From contig NZ_BOOG01000054.1 in NCBI RefSeq assembly GCF_016863115.1, forward strand, positions 1 to 47,603: a stretch of 47,603 bases of DNA. Direction: 5' to 3'. The notes beneath the pieces were generated by a model, which saw only the letters and a list, made by a program, of their open reading frames with translations, was not told the origin of the DNA and made no database searches. The translations under genes and the position numbers were made by a program. Positions within the stretch are counted from its first letter, which is position 1. Each line of letters opens with the position of its first letter. This document shows positions 26,581 through 35,610 of the stretch, one piece after another. The DNA comes from Sphaerimonospora thailandensis (GTDB lineage: Bacteria > Actinomycetota > Actinomycetes > Streptosporangiales > Streptosporangiaceae).

Positions 26581-27450
26581 ATGCTGGAGCGGCTGAACCA
26601 GGCGATGGAGCACATCGAGCGGCGCCTCGATCAGGAGATCGACGTGGCCGAGCTCGCGCGGATCGCGGTCACCTCGGAATATCACTTCCGGCGGCTGTTC
26701 TCCGCGCTGGCCGGCCTCCCGCTGTCGGAGTACATCCGGCGCAGGCGGCTCACCGTCGCCGGCGCCGACGTGCTCGCCGGCGAGGAGACGCTGCTCGACA
26801 TCGCGGTGCGGTACGGCTACGGCTCGGGTGAGGCGTTCGCGCGCGCGTTCCGCGCCGTGCACGGTGTCGGGCCCGGCGAGGCCAGGCGGACCGGTGCGGC
26901 GCTGTACTCCCAGCCCCGGATGTCCTTCCGCCTCGTCATCGAAGGGAGCAGCGGCATGCGGTATCGGATCGTGGCGAAGGAGGAGTTCCGTGTCGTGGGC
27001 AGGAAGGCCCGCGTCCCCCTCGTCCACGAGGGGATGAACCCCGCGATCGTCGCGTTCGTGAGGAGTATGGACCCGGAGACCAGGCGGCGAATCGAGGGAC
27101 TCGCCGACCAGGAGCCGCGGGGGATCGTCAACGTGGCTGACCGCGTCGCGGACAGCCGTACGGAGGGCACCGAGCTCGACTACTACTACGGCGTGGTGAC
27201 CGGCGCCGACGTACCCGAGGACCTGGACGTTCTCGTCGTGCCCGCCGGGGCGTGGGTGGTCTTCGAAAGCTCGGGCGCGTTTCCGCAGGCGCTGCAGTAC
27301 CTGTGGCGGGACGCGTTCACGCAGTGGTTCCCGTCGAACCCGTCGTATCGCAGCCGGCCGGGGCCGGAGATCTCAAGCGTGGTCGTGTCGCAGGACGGAT
27401 CGCAGGCGGACGCCGAGCTGTGGCTCCCCATCGAGCGCACCGCGAGCTGA
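26581..27450 (+). CDS. AraC-family regulator with GyrI-like effector domain
   Basis: 289 residues. Two AraC helix-turn-helix motifs come first (~8-105: VAELARIAVTSEYHFRRLF; DIAVRYGYGSGEAFARAFR). A GyrI/Rob-type ligand domain follows (~125-289: MRYRIVAKEEFRVVGRKARV, VPAGAWVVFESSGAFPQALQ). Such proteins bind hydrophobic small molecules and activate efflux or stress genes (family knowledge). ATG 26581 is preceded by GGAAGG. It stands alone, convergent with the phosphatase gene. Confidence 0.93.
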   Translation: MLERLNQAMEHIERRLDQEIDVAELARIAVTSEYHFRRLFSALAGLPLSEYIRRRRLTVAGADVLAGEETLLDIAVRYGYGSGEAFARAFRAVHGVGPGEARRTGAALYSQPRMSFRLVIEGSSGMRYRIVAKEEFRVVGRKARVPLVHEGMNPAIVAFVRSMDPETRRRIEGLADQEPRGIVNVADRVADSRTEGTELDYYYGVVTGADVPEDLDVLVVPAGAWVVFESSGAFPQALQYLWRDAFTQWFPSNPSYRSRPGPEISSVVVSQDGSQADAELWLPIERTAS

Positions 27451-27540
27451 AACACGGCCGAGCGGACCCCGAGCTGGGAGCCGGGCAGGGCTGTGGGAGG
27501 TCATCCCTTCGCGCCCGGCGCGTAGCCGAGGTCCGCGTGG

Positions 27541-28791
27541 TCACATCGCGAACTTGCGGTGCCGCTGGGTGCGCCACTCGACCAGCAGCATGGTCGCGTC
27601 GTCCTGGAGCACGCCGTGCTGGTGGTCCAGGACGCTGTGGATCAGGCGGCGTACGGTCTCCGGAGCGGACACGCCGTCGGCTTCGCGGCGGATCACGAAG
27701 CTGGTGAAGCGCTCGATGCCGAACGGCTCTCCCTCGGGGTTGCGCGCCTCGACGATGCCGTCGGTGTAGAACAGCAGCCGGTCGCCGGGCTCGAGGTGAT
27801 AGCGGGCGAGCTCGCCCGGCAGGCCCAGCCGAAGGCCCATGGGCGGCGCCGGCGTTGCCTCGTCCAAGGTGGCGACCTGCCGTCCGTGCCGTAGGACCAG
27901 CGGCGGGGGGTGACCCCGGTTGATCCAGGTCAGCCAGCCGGATCTGGTGTCCAGGGTGGCCAGGATGCCGGTGGCGAAGCGCCCCCCGCCGAACTGGTCG
28001 TCGATGGCCTTGTCGATCGCTTCGGTGGCCTCGAACAGACCGGAGTCGCCGCGACGGCTGTTGCGGTAGGCGCCCACGGCGATGCTCGCGGTCAGTCCGG
28101 CGGCCGTGTCATGGCCCATGGCGTCGAAGATCGACAGATGCATCATGTCGCCTCGGAGGCCATAGTCGAAGACGTCTCCGCCCACGTCGTAGGCCGGCTC
28201 CAGGGCCGCGCTGATCACCACTCGGTCGTTCGCGAAGGTCGAGGCCGGCATCAGGTTCCACAGCACCTCGGCCGACAGGGTCATCTGGTGGGCGCGCACC
28301 AGGCAGGCGTAATCATCGCTGCGGTCGCGTTTGCTCATTATGAGCAGGGCCATCACGGTGCCCAGCCGCTGGGCCCGCCACCTGCTCGTCTCGTTGTCCA
28401 CGGGCACGGTCACCCCGAGGACGCCGATCCGCTCGGCGCCGTCGAGCATGGGCACCCACAGCCGCCGCTGCTCCGGGGAGGGAAACGCCTCAGCGGGCTC
28501 GCCGCCGAGCGGGTCGGGGACCTGACGTACTGAAACGATCTCGAGGTCGCGGAAGGCACGCCCGGCCATCGTGGTGTCGATGCGGATGGGGTCGAGGGCC
28601 ATGCCGCGCGCGTCACGCTGGCCGGGCAGCGGCACCAGGAACTGCTGCTGCAGGTCGGGCACGTAGACCATGGTCTCGGAGAAGCCGACGATCGCCGCGT
28701 GTTCCGCGAGCAGGCGCGGCAGGTCCTCCATCGTGGCCAGATGGCTGCCGCGCAGCAGGCCGCCGAGCATCAGTTCGGCCTTGCTCCGCAT
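27541..28791 (-). CDS. PP2C/SpoIIE-type serine phosphatase with GAF-like sensor
   Basis: 416 residues from ATG 28791, chosen because GGAGG lies seven bases upstream; the ATG at 28797 overlaps that Shine-Dalgarno. The N-terminal half (~20-160) looks like a GAF domain. The C-terminal half is a SpoIIE/RsbU phosphatase with metal-binding Asp motifs: DVGGDVFDYG, IFDAMGHDTAAG, LLFYTDGIVEARN and DDATMLLVEW. These enzymes dephosphorylate anti-anti-sigma factors to release sigma factors. No partner gene is adjacent. Confidence 0.9.
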   Translation of the reverse strand: MRSKAELMLGGLLRGSHLATMEDLPRLLAEHAAIVGFSETMVYVPDLQQQFLVPLPGQRDARGMALDPIRIDTTMAGRAFRDLEIVSVRQVPDPLGGEPAEAFPSPEQRRLWVPMLDGAERIGVLGVTVPVDNETSRWRAQRLGTVMALLIMSKRDRSDDYACLVRAHQMTLSAEVLWNLMPASTFANDRVVISAALEPAYDVGGDVFDYGLRGDMMHLSIFDAMGHDTAAGLTASIAVGAYRNSRRGDSGLFEATEAIDKAIDDQFGGGRFATGILATLDTRSGWLTWINRGHPPPLVLRHGRQVATLDEATPAPPMGLRLGLPGELARYHLEPGDRLLFYTDGIVEARNPEGEPFGIERFTSFVIRREADGVSAPETVRRLIHSVLDHQHGVLQDDATMLLVEWRTQRHRKFAM

Positions 28792-28918
28792 CGGCATCCC
28801 TCCTCGTTCGAGAACCCAACCAACCACCGGCTACCTCCTACCCCTTGTTCGCCTTCACAGGCGGACCGAGCCGCAGGCGGCCCTTGTCCGCCGCGCGTGC
28901 TGTGGAAGGATGAGGAGC

Positions 28919-29677
28919 ATGCCGACCGATGATCTTGGGATGCCGTTCACGCCGCATGGTGCCGTACGCCGCGTCGTGTCGCTGGTCCCGTCGCTCACCG
29001 AGTCGCTCGCCGAGACGGCCCCGGAGCTGCTGGTCGGTGCGACCGATTGGTGCACCCACCCGGAGGGGTTGACCGTACGGCGACTGCGCGGCACGAAGAA
29101 CCCCGACGTGGCCGCGATCATCGATCTGCGGCCGGATCTGGTGCTGGCCAACGAGGAGGAGAACCGCCGGGTCGACATCGAGGCGCTGCGGTCGGCCGGG
29201 GTGCCCGTCTGGGTGACGAGGATCCGTACCCTCGACGAGGCGTTCGCCTCGTTGCGCCGGATGTTCGCGTCGGCCTGCGGCGTCCCCGAGCCGGCCTGGC
29301 TCGACGCCGCGGAACGGGCATGGTCCGCGGTCCCGCCCGTCACGGTCGTACGGCAGGGGCTGATCCCCATCTGGCGCAAGCCCTGGATGGTGCTGGGGCG
29401 GGACACCTTCGCCGGCGACGTGCTGCTCAGGCTCGGGGTACGCAACGTCTACGCCGATCACCCGGAGCGCTATCCGAAGGTCGCCCTGCCCGAACTGCTG
29501 GCGGCCGGCGCCGACCTCGTGGTCCTCCCGGACGAGCCCTACCGTTTCACCGCCGAGGACGGCCCCGGATTCTTCCCCGCGACACCGGCCGCGCTCGTCA
29601 GCGGCAGGCACCTGACCTGGTACGGCCCATCGCTGGTGGAGGCGCCCGCCGCCCTCCTGGCCGCACTCGGTCGCTGA
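28919..29677 (+). CDS. BtuF/TroA-like helical-backbone binding protein, no signal peptide
   Basis: 252 residues. RRVVSLVPSLTESLAETAP, DLRPDLVLANEEENR and the long-helix two-lobe pattern match periplasmic-binding proteins of the BtuF/FhuD class for cobalamin or siderophore. There is no signal peptide or lipobox at ATG 28919 and no ABC permease or ATPase gene nearby, so it is probably cytoplasmic. Related orphan proteins are known in actinobacteria with undetermined ligand. The start has AGGATGAGGAG upstream. Confidence 0.8.
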   Translation: MPTDDLGMPFTPHGAVRRVVSLVPSLTESLAETAPELLVGATDWCTHPEGLTVRRLRGTKNPDVAAIIDLRPDLVLANEEENRRVDIEALRSAGVPVWVTRIRTLDEAFASLRRMFASACGVPEPAWLDAAERAWSAVPPVTVVRQGLIPIWRKPWMVLGRDTFAGDVLLRLGVRNVYADHPERYPKVALPELLAAGADLVVLPDEPYRFTAEDGPGFFPATPAALVSGRHLTWYGPSLVEAPAALLAALGR

Positions 29678-29792
29678 GGGACGTCACTGAACGACGCGTG
29701 TCGTGCGCGGTCAGCGTTCTGGCTCGCCCTCCTCGACGCGGTACGTCCAACGCGGATCTCCTGTCCGCGGGCGCTCCCGAACTGTGGCTCAG

Positions 29793-30686
29793 TCACGTCG
29801 CCAGCCCGGACTTCGCCAAAGTCGCCTCTCGGCGGCGGCTCAGCCAGCGCTCGTGGGCGGCGAGCAACCGCCGCCAGAGGCCGTCCCGTTCTGCGGGGGT
29901 GACGTCGCCGAGGGTGAGTCCGAAGACGTCTGCCAGGGCGGTGAAGTAGTCACGGCGATTCTCCAGCGTGCGGGAGCGCTTGCCCTCGCCGATCCGGGTC
30001 AGCACCAGTCCGCGCAGCACGTCGGCCCCGGTGGCGTCCCGCCGCTGGACGGTGGCCACCCGGACGTACCCGGACTTGGGGGAGGTGGACAGATGCTCGT
30101 GTTGTTCGGCGAAGGCCGCCATCTCCGCGGCGTGGGGGCGGAAGTCCATCCCGACGAAAGAGCCGCGCGGGTCGTGGTCGAACCGCCACCCGCTGGGCTC
30201 GGCCTGCGAGGGGCGCAAGCCGTACTGGAACGGTCCCTGCCGATGGGTCCCCTCGGTCAGCGGCAGGGGCTCGTGCAGGCCGTCGCCCATGCCGAGATCG
30301 ACGAGCCAGCGGCCGTCGGGCGAGTCCTCCGACGGCAGCCCGGACACGGTGAGGACCAGGTGGCCGGCGTCGGCCTCGGCGGGATCGTCCGCGGTGCCCT
30401 GCACGCCGCCGACGTGCCGGGTGACCTGATAGCCGAGGGCGTCCAGCAGCAGGGAGAAGGCGCCATTGAGCTGGAAGCAGTAGCCGCCGCGATCACGCAG
30501 GATCCGCCGCGCCGACTCCATCGGGTCCACGGTGGTGCGACGGTTGAGCCAGATCTCCAGGCATTCGTACGGCACACGCTCCGTGTGAGCCCGGTGCAGC
30601 GTGTGGAGGTTGGCCACGCTGGGCGGCTGACCCGCCAGATTATCGAGGTCGAGCCGGTGAAGGTACGCGTCGATGAAGGCCGTCAT
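29793..30686 (-). CDS. nat: Arylamine N-acetyltransferase
   Basis: 297 residues with the NAT catalytic triad: Cys70 in RGGYCFQLN, His109 in AGHLVL and Asp130 in WLVDLGMGD. The N-terminal YLHRLDL and the VPYECLEIW segments are also family features. It transfers acetyl from acetyl-CoA to arylamines or hydrazines, a xenobiotic or secondary-metabolite reaction. No Shine-Dalgarno precedes ATG 30686, but TAATGT (30698-30693) lies six bases upstream, suggesting a leaderless transcript. Confidence 0.93.
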   Translation of the reverse strand: MTAFIDAYLHRLDLDNLAGQPPSVANLHTLHRAHTERVPYECLEIWLNRRTTVDPMESARRILRDRGGYCFQLNGAFSLLLDALGYQVTRHVGGVQGTADDPAEADAGHLVLTVSGLPSEDSPDGRWLVDLGMGDGLHEPLPLTEGTHRQGPFQYGLRPSQAEPSGWRFDHDPRGSFVGMDFRPHAAEMAAFAEQHEHLSTSPKSGYVRVATVQRRDATGADVLRGLVLTRIGEGKRSRTLENRRDYFTALADVFGLTLGDVTPAERDGLWRRLLAAHERWLSRRREATLAKSGLAT

Positions 30687-30692
30687 CTATGC

Positions 30693-30698
30693 ACATTA
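30693..30698 (-). promoter_or_regulatory. -10 box of leaderless NAT transcript
   Basis: TAATGT on the minus strand ends six bases before the ATG of the N-acetyltransferase. The surrounding 40 bases are AT-rich. No good -35 is visible. Confidence 0.35.
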
Positions 30699-30897
30699 CC
30701 GGGTAAATCAGACATTAAGTTTCACACCGGATGTACGTCGGGGAGTACGAGGCGTCCGCCGGTCCTGCGGCCGGATCCGAAACGGCGTGGTCTTGGGCGC
30801 GCCCGTGCCAGTATCGCGGTGGTTTCGGCCGGGAGGGATCGGGAGCCTACTTGACCTCTGCGTCACCATCAGCCTCAAGTCTGATGTATGAGACCTC

Positions 30898-30927
30898 TTG
30901 TCGCCATCATCCCTCTATGGGGATAAT
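30898..30927 (+). promoter_or_regulatory. Candidate promoter for the membrane-anchored protein
   Basis: TTGTCG (30898-30903), an 18-base spacer and GATAAT (30922-30927) give a housekeeping-like promoter with a start near 30934, about 30 bases before GTG 30965. The rest of the 278-base gap 30687-30964 shows no gene. Confidence 0.5.
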
Positions 30928-30964
30928 CTCCCCGCAATGATCCTTTCGCTCTAAAGTGGGTCCT

Positions 30965-31927
30965 GTGAGCATTCCCCCGCGCCCCGGTCCCGATTGGCGT
31001 TTCAACGCACCGCCGGGGTGGCCGTCCCCTCCGGACGGGTGGGCGCCCACGGCGGCCTGGGCGGGCCCGGAGGACGACTGGCCCGAAGCCCCGCCGTACT
31101 GGAAGTGGTGGGTCAGGGACCCGGCAGACGCCACCGCCGCAATGCCGCCCGGTCTCACCCCCGCCACGGCGGTCATGCCGCCCGATCCGGCGCCCGCCAC
31201 GTCCATCGGGGTGCCGCCCACCCTGATCCAGCCCGCGACCAGCACGCTGGTACGGCTACGAGTGCCGCTCATCGCCACGGCCCTCGCAGCCGTGGTGATC
31301 GCCGGGACGCTCGTCGTCGTCAACCTCCAGCGCGCGCACACGTCGGAAGCGGACTCGACGCGTTCCGCGGCCCAGTCGCAGGAGCAGGCGTCCGCCGAGG
31401 CCGCGCAGGCGTCGATGGCACCCCTTGCCGATCCGAGCGAGTCCGCCGATTCAGAGTCGGAGCCGGAGGCGGGAACCACCGCGTACGACCAGGCGACGGC
31501 CATCGACGCGTTGCTCGACCGGAGCGAGCCCAGCCGGGGAGCGTTACAGCGTGCCATCAATCAGATCCTGCGCTGCTCCGGGGTGAGCAAGGGGGTCAGC
31601 GCCATCGAAAAGGTGACCCGGCAGCGCGGCGAGCAGGCCGGCCAGGCCAAGAAACTGGACGTGGACGCCCTCGACGACGGATACGAACTCAAGGACACCC
31701 TCGTCCGGGCGCTGACCGCGTCGCATCGGGCGGACAAGGCGTACCTGAAGTGGGCCAAGCGGTTCCGGGCCAGCGGATGCCGGGGGCGTACCGTGGGCGA
31801 CTCCGCGTTCGACGCGGGCAACCGCGCGTCGGAATCGGCCACCGCGGCCAAGACCGAGTTCGTGTACCTGTGGAACCCCATCGCCCGCGAGCACGCCCTC
31901 CCCACCCGCCGCGAGGCCGAGATTTGA
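30965..31927 (+). CDS. Single-pass membrane protein of unknown function
   Basis: 320 residues from GTG 30965; GTG 30956 adds three. The N-terminus is Pro/Trp-rich (WRFNAPPGWPSPPDGW), typical of actinobacterial envelope proteins with a DUF2510-like 'PPGWP' start. One transmembrane helix follows (~100-120, LIATALAAVVIAGTLVVVNL). The outer part is an acidic Ser/Glu linker and then a helical domain (~180-320) with two Cys (LRCSGV, ASGCRG) that could pair. The function is unknown. No clear ribosome binding site is present. Confidence 0.75.
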   Translation: MSIPPRPGPDWRFNAPPGWPSPPDGWAPTAAWAGPEDDWPEAPPYWKWWVRDPADATAAMPPGLTPATAVMPPDPAPATSIGVPPTLIQPATSTLVRLRVPLIATALAAVVIAGTLVVVNLQRAHTSEADSTRSAAQSQEQASAEAAQASMAPLADPSESADSESEPEAGTTAYDQATAIDALLDRSEPSRGALQRAINQILRCSGVSKGVSAIEKVTRQRGEQAGQAKKLDVDALDDGYELKDTLVRALTASHRADKAYLKWAKRFRASGCRGRTVGDSAFDAGNRASESATAAKTEFVYLWNPIAREHALPTRREAEI

Positions 31928-32112
31928 CCGTTGCCATCGGGCCCGCGCCTGGAGCCGAGGAACAAGGCTTCGCATCCGAAGGGTGAACGCGACTTCGCCG
32001 AGGTGTTGCCTGCGCTCGACGGCGTACGGCGTGGCTGGTTGGATGAGGCTCTCGCGGTCGAGTATGGAGATCAACCGCGGCGTGCGCGGCCGCGGACCTG
32101 ACGGGAGGACCT

Positions 32113-32739
32113 GTGCGACTGCCTTTCGACGCCCTGCTGTGCGACTTCGACGGTGTGATCCGCTTCTACGACACCGGCGAGGTGGCCGAGTTGGAGCGCG
32201 GTTTCGGTGTCGAGCCGGGCACGACGGCGAGGACCGCCTTCGCGCCGGACGTGGACGGCCCCGCGATGGTGGGTGAGATCACCGTGCCGCAGTGGGTGGA
32301 CGCGATGGTCGCCGCGCTCACCGAACAGATGTCGCCTGAGCAGGCCCGGAAGCTGGGCGAAGCGTTCACCGGCGCGCCCTTCTCGGTGGAGCAGGACGTC
32401 CTCGACCTGTTGCGGCAGGCGCAGGCGCACGTCCCGGTGGTATTGGTGTCGAACGCGACGCTCCAACTGGAGGAGGACCTGGACGCGCTGGGGCTGACCC
32501 ACTTCTTCGATGAGGTGGTCAGCAGCGCCCGGGTCGGAGTGGTCAAGCCCGATCGGCGGATCTACCAGATCGCCGCCGAACGGGCGGGGGCCGATCCCCG
32601 GCGGTGCCTGTTCATCGACGACCGGGCGGAGAACGTGGAAGCGGCGGTCGCTCTCGGGATGACGGGCGTGCTCTTTCGCGAGGTGGCCGATATGCGGCGC
32701 GCGCTGACCCCATTGCTCACCCAGCCGACGACGCCCTGA
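32113..32739 (+). CDS. HAD-superfamily hydrolase (subfamily IA-like)
   Basis: 208 residues from GTG 32113, with GGGAGG four bases upstream. HAD motifs: I, CDFDGV (nucleophile D11, acid D13); II, VLVSNAT; III, Lys in VVKPDRRIY; IV, FIDDRAENV. A helical cap lies between motifs I and II. It is a soluble phosphatase or dehalogenase-like enzyme with no predictable substrate. Confidence 0.93.
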   Translation: MRLPFDALLCDFDGVIRFYDTGEVAELERGFGVEPGTTARTAFAPDVDGPAMVGEITVPQWVDAMVAALTEQMSPEQARKLGEAFTGAPFSVEQDVLDLLRQAQAHVPVVLVSNATLQLEEDLDALGLTHFFDEVVSSARVGVVKPDRRIYQIAAERAGADPRRCLFIDDRAENVEAAVALGMTGVLFREVADMRRALTPLLTQPTTP

Positions 32740-32814
32740 CGAGCGCCTTTCCGTGGCTTCGCGGATGGCTACAGGCGGGTCTTCGCCTGGGTGCAGCGCG
32801 ACGGCACCTGGTGG

Positions 32815-33136
32815 ATGAACAACGCCGGCGCCGACCCGAACCGGGCCTGCGGCTGCGCCGCGCCGAGCTGGCGGCTCAGGTGGCTGGCGTGGATCTCTCC
32901 CACATCTCCGCAGAGAGATCCACGGGATTCTCGGGGGGTGAACGCGGCGGCCGCTTCAGCACTACGAACTGGGGCTGCTCATCGCCCGACGTGATGGCCT
33001 CGACGCAGACCAGTTGCCTTCAGGCAGGCGGGCGGACACCGACGTGCCCGGCCCGATAGATGTGCGCTTGGAGTGCGGCGTGACTCAGCGGCGGCTTCGG
33101 ACCAGGCTACGTGGTGCGCGGGAGTTTCTGAGGTAG
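32815..33136 (+). pseudogene. Possible decayed XRE-type regulator
   Basis: The 444 bases 32740-33183 hold no intact gene but show protein-like stretches in successive frames. From ATG 32815 MNNAGADPN reads in one frame, then LRLRRAELAAQVAGVDLSHI in another, which looks like an XRE helix-turn-helix (AELA...GVDLSHIS). After a further shift, HYELGLLIARRDGLDADQLP runs to a TAG at 33134. Two single-base frameshifts would join them. This is pattern recognition only; it could be chance in GC-rich DNA. Confidence 0.3.
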
Positions 33137-33183
33137 AGCTCACCGGCGATCACGGTGGAGGCGGACCGACCGCCGGTCAGCGG

Positions 33184-35004
33184 TCAGAACGGCCAGGGGA
33201 AACCGAGACGGTCGGCGAATTCCCGCGAGCCGCCGACGACTTCGGCATGAGACTTGGGATCGACCCGGCGCAGGTGATCGATTATCCGGGCGGCCTGGTC
33301 GTCGAGGTCGGTGTCGTCCACGGATATGAGCCATTCGAGCTGAAGCCATGGATCGTCGCTATCGAGGCCCGATGGATAGCGTGGGTGCCAGAAGCACATC
33401 CGGATCGTCTCGTACTCGTCGGTCCGCGCGTACACTCTGCCGGGTTCGCACTGCCAGGCGGCGAGCAGGCCGGGTTCGTCGGCCAGAAGGCGGTTGAGCT
33501 TGCGAGCCAGGCTGCGTGCGCCCCACTCCCACCCGTGGTCGCGTACGGCCCGGGCGATCGTCTCGGCGTACTGCTCCGCCTGGAAGCGGAAGGACTCCAG
33601 CGCGCCGGCCGCTCCGGAGGCACGCCAGTTCCCCCAGGTGACGGTGTCGCCGTCGCGGCTGATCGTCACGTGGAGGGCGCCGCAGCAGCCTTCGGTGCAG
33701 TACGCCTCGGCCAGCTGTACCTCGCGGGGTTCAGCGGTGGCCGCCAGGAGGCCCAGTAGGTCCTCGGGCCCATGCGGCGCTCCCTTGCGGAAGGCCTCGG
33801 CGACGACAGGCCGGCCGTCCACCAGCAGTCGGGTCTCGACCTGCTCGCCGATCGCGGGATCGGGGATGGCGACGCGGATCGCGAGCCGGTTGAACCGGCC
33901 GTCGCTCGGGGGGACGAGATCGGAATCACGTGGGACTGCACGCATCGCTCGTACGGCCCATGCCGCTCGCCAGCGGGTCATCGGGTCGGGTGAGCGGCGT
34001 GCTTCCGCCAGGGGCTGTGCCCAGCGCGGGGAGGCGACCAGCCGTTCCAGGCGCTCCAGCGTGGTCGCGCGTTTGCCGGGTGGCCAGGGGAGGCAGGCGG
34101 CGTGGCCGGTGCGCAGGTCCTCAGCCAGGGTGACGGCCGCGGCCAGCAGGTCCAGCGAAGGATTGGCCTGCCCGGCCCGTACGGCGAAGCCGGCGATGGC
34201 CCGGCAGGCGTCCGCGTACTCGTGCAGTTGGACGGAATAGTCCTGTGTGGAGGCGATGGCCTGCAGGAGCTTGCCCGAATGGACGGTGACCTCGTCGTCG
34301 GGGTCGCCGCTTTCCAACGCGTCGGCCAGGGAGACCGTCTCGGCGACCTGGCGGGCGTGGCTGCCGACCAAGCCGCGGTCGTCGACGGCGTGCCGGAGCA
34401 GCCAGGGGAAGGTGACGGGGTCGACCAATCGGCACATGGCGATGACGGCCTGGGTGTGGGGACGTCCCGTCGACCGCTCGGCCAGCCACGCCAACTGGAT
34501 CGCCGCGCCGGGGATCTTCTCCAGCACGTCGATCGCCGCGCAGCCGAAGCGGTGCAGCAGGCCGATGGTTCGGATGAGCGGGATGTCCTCCGGGTGGGCG
34601 GTGCCGACCAGCAGACGCAGGCCGGTCGCCGCCGCGCGGACATCGGTTGAGTGCCGTACGAGCCAACTGCCCGTCTCGCGGGCGAGGTCCGGCTTGAGCC
34701 AGGGCAGCCCCTCCACCGTCATGCGGTCGATCGCACACGAGGGGATCGGCAGATCGCGGATGCCGTCATGGAGCGCGGTCACGGAGACGGGATCGGCGAA
34801 GAACGCCTCCAGCAGGGCGAGCAGTGCCGCTCTGCGTTCGCTTAGCGAGGCGGTGATGTCATCCCGGTGATTGTGGTCGGTGACCCCGGGAGGATAGTGG
34901 CGGCCCCCATCAGGGAGCGGCTGGTCAGGCGTCAGCCGGTGAAGCCGGGACGCGTGGTCGAACAGGGACGGTACGCGGTCGAGCGCCCTGCGCTCGTCGG
35001 CCAT
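33184..35004 (-). CDS. Large conserved-type protein of unknown function (CTEGCCGAL)
   Basis: 606 residues from ATG 35004; GTG 35010 is also possible and neither has a strong ribosome binding site. Residues ~60-400 are helical and HEAT-like (LLRHAVDDRGLVGSHARQVA, AVRAGQANPSLDLLAAAV). The C-terminal ~200 residues are a separate domain: a beta-rich start (FNRLAIRVAIPD), a Cys cluster AYCTEGCCGALHVTI, a WGNW turn, and then a Trp-rich part ending HPRYPSGLDSDDPWLQLEW. I recall similar Cys-cluster C-termini in other actinomycete hypothetical proteins but know no function. It has no signal or membrane helix and is divergent from a small HEAT-like gene. Confidence 0.75.
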   Translation of the reverse strand: MADERRALDRVPSLFDHASRLHRLTPDQPLPDGGRHYPPGVTDHNHRDDITASLSERRAALLALLEAFFADPVSVTALHDGIRDLPIPSCAIDRMTVEGLPWLKPDLARETGSWLVRHSTDVRAAATGLRLLVGTAHPEDIPLIRTIGLLHRFGCAAIDVLEKIPGAAIQLAWLAERSTGRPHTQAVIAMCRLVDPVTFPWLLRHAVDDRGLVGSHARQVAETVSLADALESGDPDDEVTVHSGKLLQAIASTQDYSVQLHEYADACRAIAGFAVRAGQANPSLDLLAAAVTLAEDLRTGHAACLPWPPGKRATTLERLERLVASPRWAQPLAEARRSPDPMTRWRAAWAVRAMRAVPRDSDLVPPSDGRFNRLAIRVAIPDPAIGEQVETRLLVDGRPVVAEAFRKGAPHGPEDLLGLLAATAEPREVQLAEAYCTEGCCGALHVTISRDGDTVTWGNWRASGAAGALESFRFQAEQYAETIARAVRDHGWEWGARSLARKLNRLLADEPGLLAAWQCEPGRVYARTDEYETIRMCFWHPRYPSGLDSDDPWLQLEWLISVDDTDLDDQAARIIDHLRRVDPKSHAEVVGGSREFADRLGFPWPF

Positions 35005-35110
35005 GCTCACCGCTGAGTGGGGGACTCGTTTCCCTCGATCATGCCCACACCATGCCAGTTCGGCTGATCCCAGCGCAAGAGTGGGCCGCCATGCATGTGG
35101 AATCAGTACG

Positions 35111-35140
35111 TGACTTCCGTCGCTGTGGCGCGCGTAGTCT
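35111..35140 (+). promoter_or_regulatory. Promoter of the HEAT-like gene, leaderless
   Basis: TGACTT (35111-35116), an 18-base spacer and TAGTCT (35135-35140) lie upstream, with the GTG start codon six bases after the -10 box. Confidence 0.5.
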
Positions 35141-35146
35141 GTTCGC

Positions 35147-35530
35147 GTGGAGAGTCCTGATCGCCGGTTCGAGACCCCCGAGGCGTTGTCCCACGACGAG
35201 GTCGCCGAGATCTTGGGTCGTGCCCTCCACGATCGGTCGCGAGAACCCGCCGCAGTGGATGCCCTGGTCGGTATCGCGCTGAGCGACGGCGATCGTGGGT
35301 TCGTTGAGCAATGCTGCCTGGAGGTGGGAACGCGGGCCGCAGCGGGTAGCCCACTGCTCGGGTTGGCCGGTCTGTGCCTGGGCCATGTCGCCCGACGTTT
35401 CGGGTCCCTCAGCGATGAGGCGATCGCGTTGGCGGAAGCCCTGGCAGCGCGGGCGAGGCTGGACACGACGGATGTGGACGGGCGCGCTCTCGACGGAATC
35501 GAGGACATACGCCGCTACCTGCGCGCGTAA
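35147..35530 (+). CDS. Small HEAT-repeat-like protein
   Basis: 127 residues from GTG 35147. The helices FVEQCCLEVG and LLGLAGLCLGHVARRFGSLS match short actinobacterial HEAT-like proteins built around a helical pair with 'R/L..LA..CLGH.AR'. They often sit beside larger proteins as possible partners or immunity-type factors (inference). A TAGTCT box (35135-35140) lies six bases before the GTG and there is no Shine-Dalgarno, so the transcript is probably leaderless. It is divergent from the 606-residue gene. Confidence 0.72.
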   Translation: MESPDRRFETPEALSHDEVAEILGRALHDRSREPAAVDALVGIALSDGDRGFVEQCCLEVGTRAAAGSPLLGLAGLCLGHVARRFGSLSDEAIALAEALAARARLDTTDVDGRALDGIEDIRRYLRA

Positions 35531-35610
35531 CAGGCGCCGCCATCGAATGCCCGCCATCGGATGCCCCCTCTGGGCGGAGGCCGTACCGTTGGCGGGCATA
35601 CTGACGAACC

